Assembly: GCA_009908925.1 (NCBI GenBank)
Contig: JAAAOH010000066.1
Location: 1-7,007, forward strand
Length of the DNA stretch: 7,007 bases
Direction of reading: 5' to 3'
From: Spirochaetota bacterium
GTDB taxonomy: Bacteria > Spirochaetota > Spirochaetia > DSM-27196 > PWMO01
This document shows positions 5,380-7,007 of this stretch, piece after piece. Positions within the stretch are counted from its first letter, which is position 1, and every line of letters starts with the position of its first letter. The notes beneath the pieces were generated by a model. That model was given only the letters and a program-made list of their open reading frames with translations. It was not told where the DNA came from and ran no database searches. A program made the position numbers and the translations under genes.

Positions 5380-6597
5380 GTGAACCGCAGCCGCCGCCGT
5401 GCCACATCAATCAGCACACTCACCGTCCTGACTGCAGCCGTCCTGTTGTGCGGCGCGTCGGAGCGGGCTACCGCGGAGGCCAGGCTGCTGCCGGAAGAGA
5501 CGGTGTCCATTCCCTCCGCGCGGGTGAGCTCCATGGGAGGCACACACGCCGCGCTCTCGGACGATCTTTCGACGTTCTTCTCGAATCCGGCCGGTTTTCG
5601 CACGGCAGAGCCGACCTTTCAGGCCGCCGAGCTGGGGCTGCGCGTTCGCGGGCCGGCGTTCACCATCGCCAACCTCATAATCGAGGGATCGCAGGAAAAT
5701 ATCGATGATGTTCTCACCTCGCCGGAGGTTGCCGAGCTCTTCTCGAATCTGTACACCGACGTCTCGCTCATTGGACCGCTTTCCTACGGTTTCGTCGGGG
5801 ACGGACTCGGGTTTCTGGTTTCGAACAACAACGGAATGTCGATCGAATCCATCGGCACCTCCACCCTCGGCATAAACATCTATCAGCGCCTCGTGCTTGC
5901 GGGCGGATTCGGCCTGAACATCCCCCTCGGTGAAGAGCCTGAGAGCGGACTCGATGTCGGATTTCTGCTGAAGGGATTCTTCACCGGCCGCTCCGGCCTT
6001 ACCTCGAGCGTGCTCGAGTTGCCCGATACCCTCGGCTCACTTGGCCCTGGCGCCATCATGGATGAACCCTTCGATTTGACCACAGGCATGGGCGTGGATC
6101 TCGGGTTGAGGTATGTTCCCGTCGCTCCCCTAACGCTCGGGCTGACCGTGCAGAACCTGCTCGCGCCGGCGGTAGTGAACGAGTACACCTCGCTCTCGGG
6201 TTTCCTCGACAATGAGCCCCCGGTCGATCGCGTGCGGGCGCGTGTCCCGCAGAACATCTCTTTTGGCTTGATGTATCGTCCCGATCTCGGGCCGTCGGTA
6301 TCCCGGCACATAAGCGACCTCAAGCTGCTCTTCGACTATCGCGACATTTTCGATTTCTGGATTGCGCCGAAACAGGCGGAGAATATCGTGCTGAAGTTCG
6401 GCCTCGGCACCGAGATCACCCTTCTTCGTGTGCTCGACCTTCGCGCCGGTCTGGCCCGGGGCCTGCCTGCGGCGGGGCTCGGCATTGACTTTCACGTGAT
6501 GGAGTTCGACCTCGCCGTCTACGGCTCGGAGCTCTCCACCGAGCCCGGCTTCCGCTCGGTCTACAACGTCGCCCTCGGATTCCGCTTCGCCTGGTAG
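5380..6597 (+). CDS. PorV/FadL-like outer-membrane beta-barrel protein (UPF0164-like)
   Basis: The 405-residue precursor has a basic start (MNRSRRR), a hydrophobic core LTVLTAAVLLCGAS at 14-27 and likely cleavage near ATA-E (31-34). The mature N-terminus carries SMGGTHAALSDDLSTFFSNPAGF (51-73), given here as two blocks, SMGGTHAALSDD and LSTFFSNPAGF. This pattern is typical of the PorV/FadL/TraF-like superfamily and of the spirochaetal UPF0164 group. The rest shows many glycine-turn amphipathic strands (LGLRVRGPAFTIANLII, VLAGGFGLNIPLG, LDVGFLLKGFF, LTLGLTVQNLLAP, YNVALGFRFAW) and ends in an aromatic residue, as barrel assembly signals do. FadL-type barrels take up hydrophobic compounds, while PorV works in protein export; neither role can be chosen here. 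The start is GTG at 5380, with AAGGAG five bases upstream. It lies downstream of the lipoprotein gene in the same operon and is followed after two bases by a tRNA-like minihelix. Confidence 0.88.
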   Translation: MNRSRRRATSISTLTVLTAAVLLCGASERATAEARLLPEETVSIPSARVSSMGGTHAALSDDLSTFFSNPAGFRTAEPTFQAAELGLRVRGPAFTIANLIIEGSQENIDDVLTSPEVAELFSNLYTDVSLIGPLSYGFVGDGLGFLVSNNNGMSIESIGTSTLGINIYQRLVLAGGFGLNIPLGEEPESGLDVGFLLKGFFTGRSGLTSSVLELPDTLGSLGPGAIMDEPFDLTTGMGVDLGLRYVPVAPLTLGLTVQNLLAPAVVNEYTSLSGFLDNEPPVDRVRARVPQNISFGLMYRPDLGPSVSRHISDLKLLFDYRDIFDFWIAPKQAENIVLKFGLGTEITLLRVLDLRAGLARGLPAAGLGIDFHVMEFDLAVYGSELSTEPGFRSVYNVALGFRFAW

Positions 6598-6599
6598 GT

Positions 6600-6644
6600 G
6601 AGTCCGCGGTGCGTGGGTCTCGGGTTCGAATCCCGGGCGGCTCA
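6600..6644 (+). other. tRNA-like minihelix (internally deleted tRNA gene), possible terminator or processing signal
   Basis: The 3' part has the exact architecture of a tRNA. The variable loop GGGTC is at 6615-6619, the T stem TCGGG/CCCGG at 6620-6624/6632-6636, the T loop TTCGAAT at 6625-6631, the 3' acceptor strand GCGGCTC at 6637-6643 and the discriminator A at 6644. The 5' strand GAGTCCGC (6600-6607) pairs with the acceptor strand over all seven positions if T6603 is bulged. Only 12 bases (6608-6619) link the 5' acceptor strand to the T arm, so the D arm and nearly all of the anticodon arm are missing; it cannot be a working tRNA. CCA is not encoded. From memory, the acceptor sequence and A73 fit a bacterial tRNA-Lys best, but this is tentative. 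It sits two bases after the barrel stop codon and is followed by GTTTCTTT, so it also resembles an intrinsic terminator. Confidence 0.7.
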
Positions 6645-6938
6645 GTTTCTTTGCACGCCACGGAGCTTGATCCGTGGATCTCCCTTGCCCTCCGCTACCG
6701 CTTTTGCCTCTGATTTGTGAGACGCCAGACAGAACGCACCGGTAGTCTCCTGGACTCCGAACCCTCCAGATGAACACGCACAGTTGCCCCGCAGGACGGA
6801 GGTCCTTCTCTCGGCGCTGTCGGTCGTCGGTGTGGCCACCTTCGTGTGATGTTGATTCACCCCTGTGATCCAAGGGCACTCCACAATGTGCGTTGCGGAC
6901 CGGAAACGATCGCCTTACCCTTTCTGGAGCTGCGACTT
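6645..6938. other. stretch without a recognisable gene
   Basis: No reading frame here shows a plausible start, ribosome-binding site and protein-like composition. The frames that stay open on the minus strand give Arg/Gly/Pro-rich or low-hydrophobicity products with no known motif. By eye the sequence is less GC-rich than the genes to the left and has lost their strong codon-position bias. It contains one clear hairpin (6658-6677) and may carry the promoter of a gene starting at the right edge. It may be a decayed gene or plain intergenic DNA. Confidence 0.5.
6658..6677. repeat. perfect seven-base inverted repeat (hairpin)
   Basis: CCACGGA (6658-6664) and TCCGTGG (6671-6677) are perfectly complementary around the loop GCTTGA. 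It starts 13 bases after the tRNA-like element. No T-run follows, so it may be a backup RNA-stabilising stem, a protein-binding palindrome or chance. Confidence 0.45.
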
Positions 6939-6987
6939 ATGGCTGTCCCGTTGGTTGGCACGTTTGTTGCAATGTATGGAGAATCCC

Positions 6988-7007
6988 ATGCGAAGACCGG
7001 CGACCCG
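6988..7007 (+). CDS. possible start of a gene running off the right edge
   Basis: ATG 6988 is preceded by GGAG (6978-6981) with the ideal six-base gap, and the first residues would be MRRPAT, a basic start that could open a signal peptide. Too little is present to name a product. An alternative in another frame is ATG 6939, open to the edge for 23 codons (beginning MAVPLVGTFVAMYGE), with a weaker GGAG about nine bases upstream. A faint promoter, TTGCGG (6893-6898) and TACCCT (6916-6921) spaced by 17, could serve either one. Confidence 0.3.

Noticed and set aside
6541..6644. A full-length tRNA whose 5' half lies inside the end of the barrel gene
   Set aside because: No GAGCCGC-like 5' acceptor strand exists at tRNA distance, the nearest similar sequence gives too long a molecule, and no D arm or anticodon stem can be paired.
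6600..6644. 3' end of a tmRNA
   Set aside because: The acceptor sequence lacks the GGGGC/GCUCC pairing and the CCACCA end of tmRNA, and no 5' half or tag reading frame is present.
6130..6879. 249-codon minus-strand frame across the barrel gene end and the region to its right
   Set aside because: Most of it is antisense to the barrel gene. Phrases such as PGFEPETHAPRT are the typical antisense reading of tRNA sequence.
6642..6884. 80-codon minus-strand frame in the gene-poor right-hand region
   Set aside because: It has no ribosome-binding site or recognisable motif, and its end runs into the tRNA-like element; not enough to call a gene.

Overview
The window looks like GC-rich chromosomal DNA of a free-living member of the Spirochaetes, probably the Spirochaetales. 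This is an inference. It rests on the mix of a bactofilin followed by an exported TPR protein, a short-form phosphate acetyltransferase, a plant-like TyrA dehydrogenase, and a lipoprotein paired with a PorV/FadL-like (UPF0164-like) outer-membrane protein. The genus cannot be fixed from the sequence alone. No CRISPR array, insertion sequence, integrase or phage gene is visible.

Layout. Positions 1-1532 hold a minus-strand metabolic operon. pta is transcribed first from a good sigma70-type promoter at 1560-1588. dapB follows after 15 bases and is cut by the left edge of the window. Divergent from pta, a short tyrA-like gene (1675-2397, plus) sits behind a promoter that places the start codon at or next to the transcription start. 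Convergent to it is a minus-strand gene (2459-3358) for an exported, probably beta-rich protein of unknown function, also with a leaderless-type promoter. Divergent from that is a bactofilin gene (3505-3888) that overlaps an exported TPR-protein gene (3881-4501) by 8 bases. A second plus-strand operon, with a stem-loop at the predicted 5' end of its mRNA, encodes a lipoprotein (4690-5334) and a 405-residue outer-membrane barrel protein (5380-6597).

The most unusual element lies two bases after the stop codon of the barrel gene. It is a 45-base tRNA-like minihelix (6600-6644) with a complete T arm, a seven-pair acceptor stem carrying one bulged base, and an A at the discriminator position, but no D arm and no anticodon arm. 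A T-rich stretch follows it, so it may act as the terminator or 3' processing signal of the operon. It may equally be a tRNA pseudogene that marks an old recombination point. The sequence to its right (6645-6938) shows no convincing gene, and a new plus-strand gene may begin at the right edge.

Themes. Three transcription units serve the cell envelope or cytoskeleton (bactofilin/TPR, lipoprotein/barrel, and the exported protein of unknown function). Two serve central or amino-acid metabolism (pta-dapB and tyrA). I see no unmistakable new multi-gene system. The strongest candidates for something undescribed are the minihelix at the end of the barrel operon and the lipoprotein-barrel pair itself.
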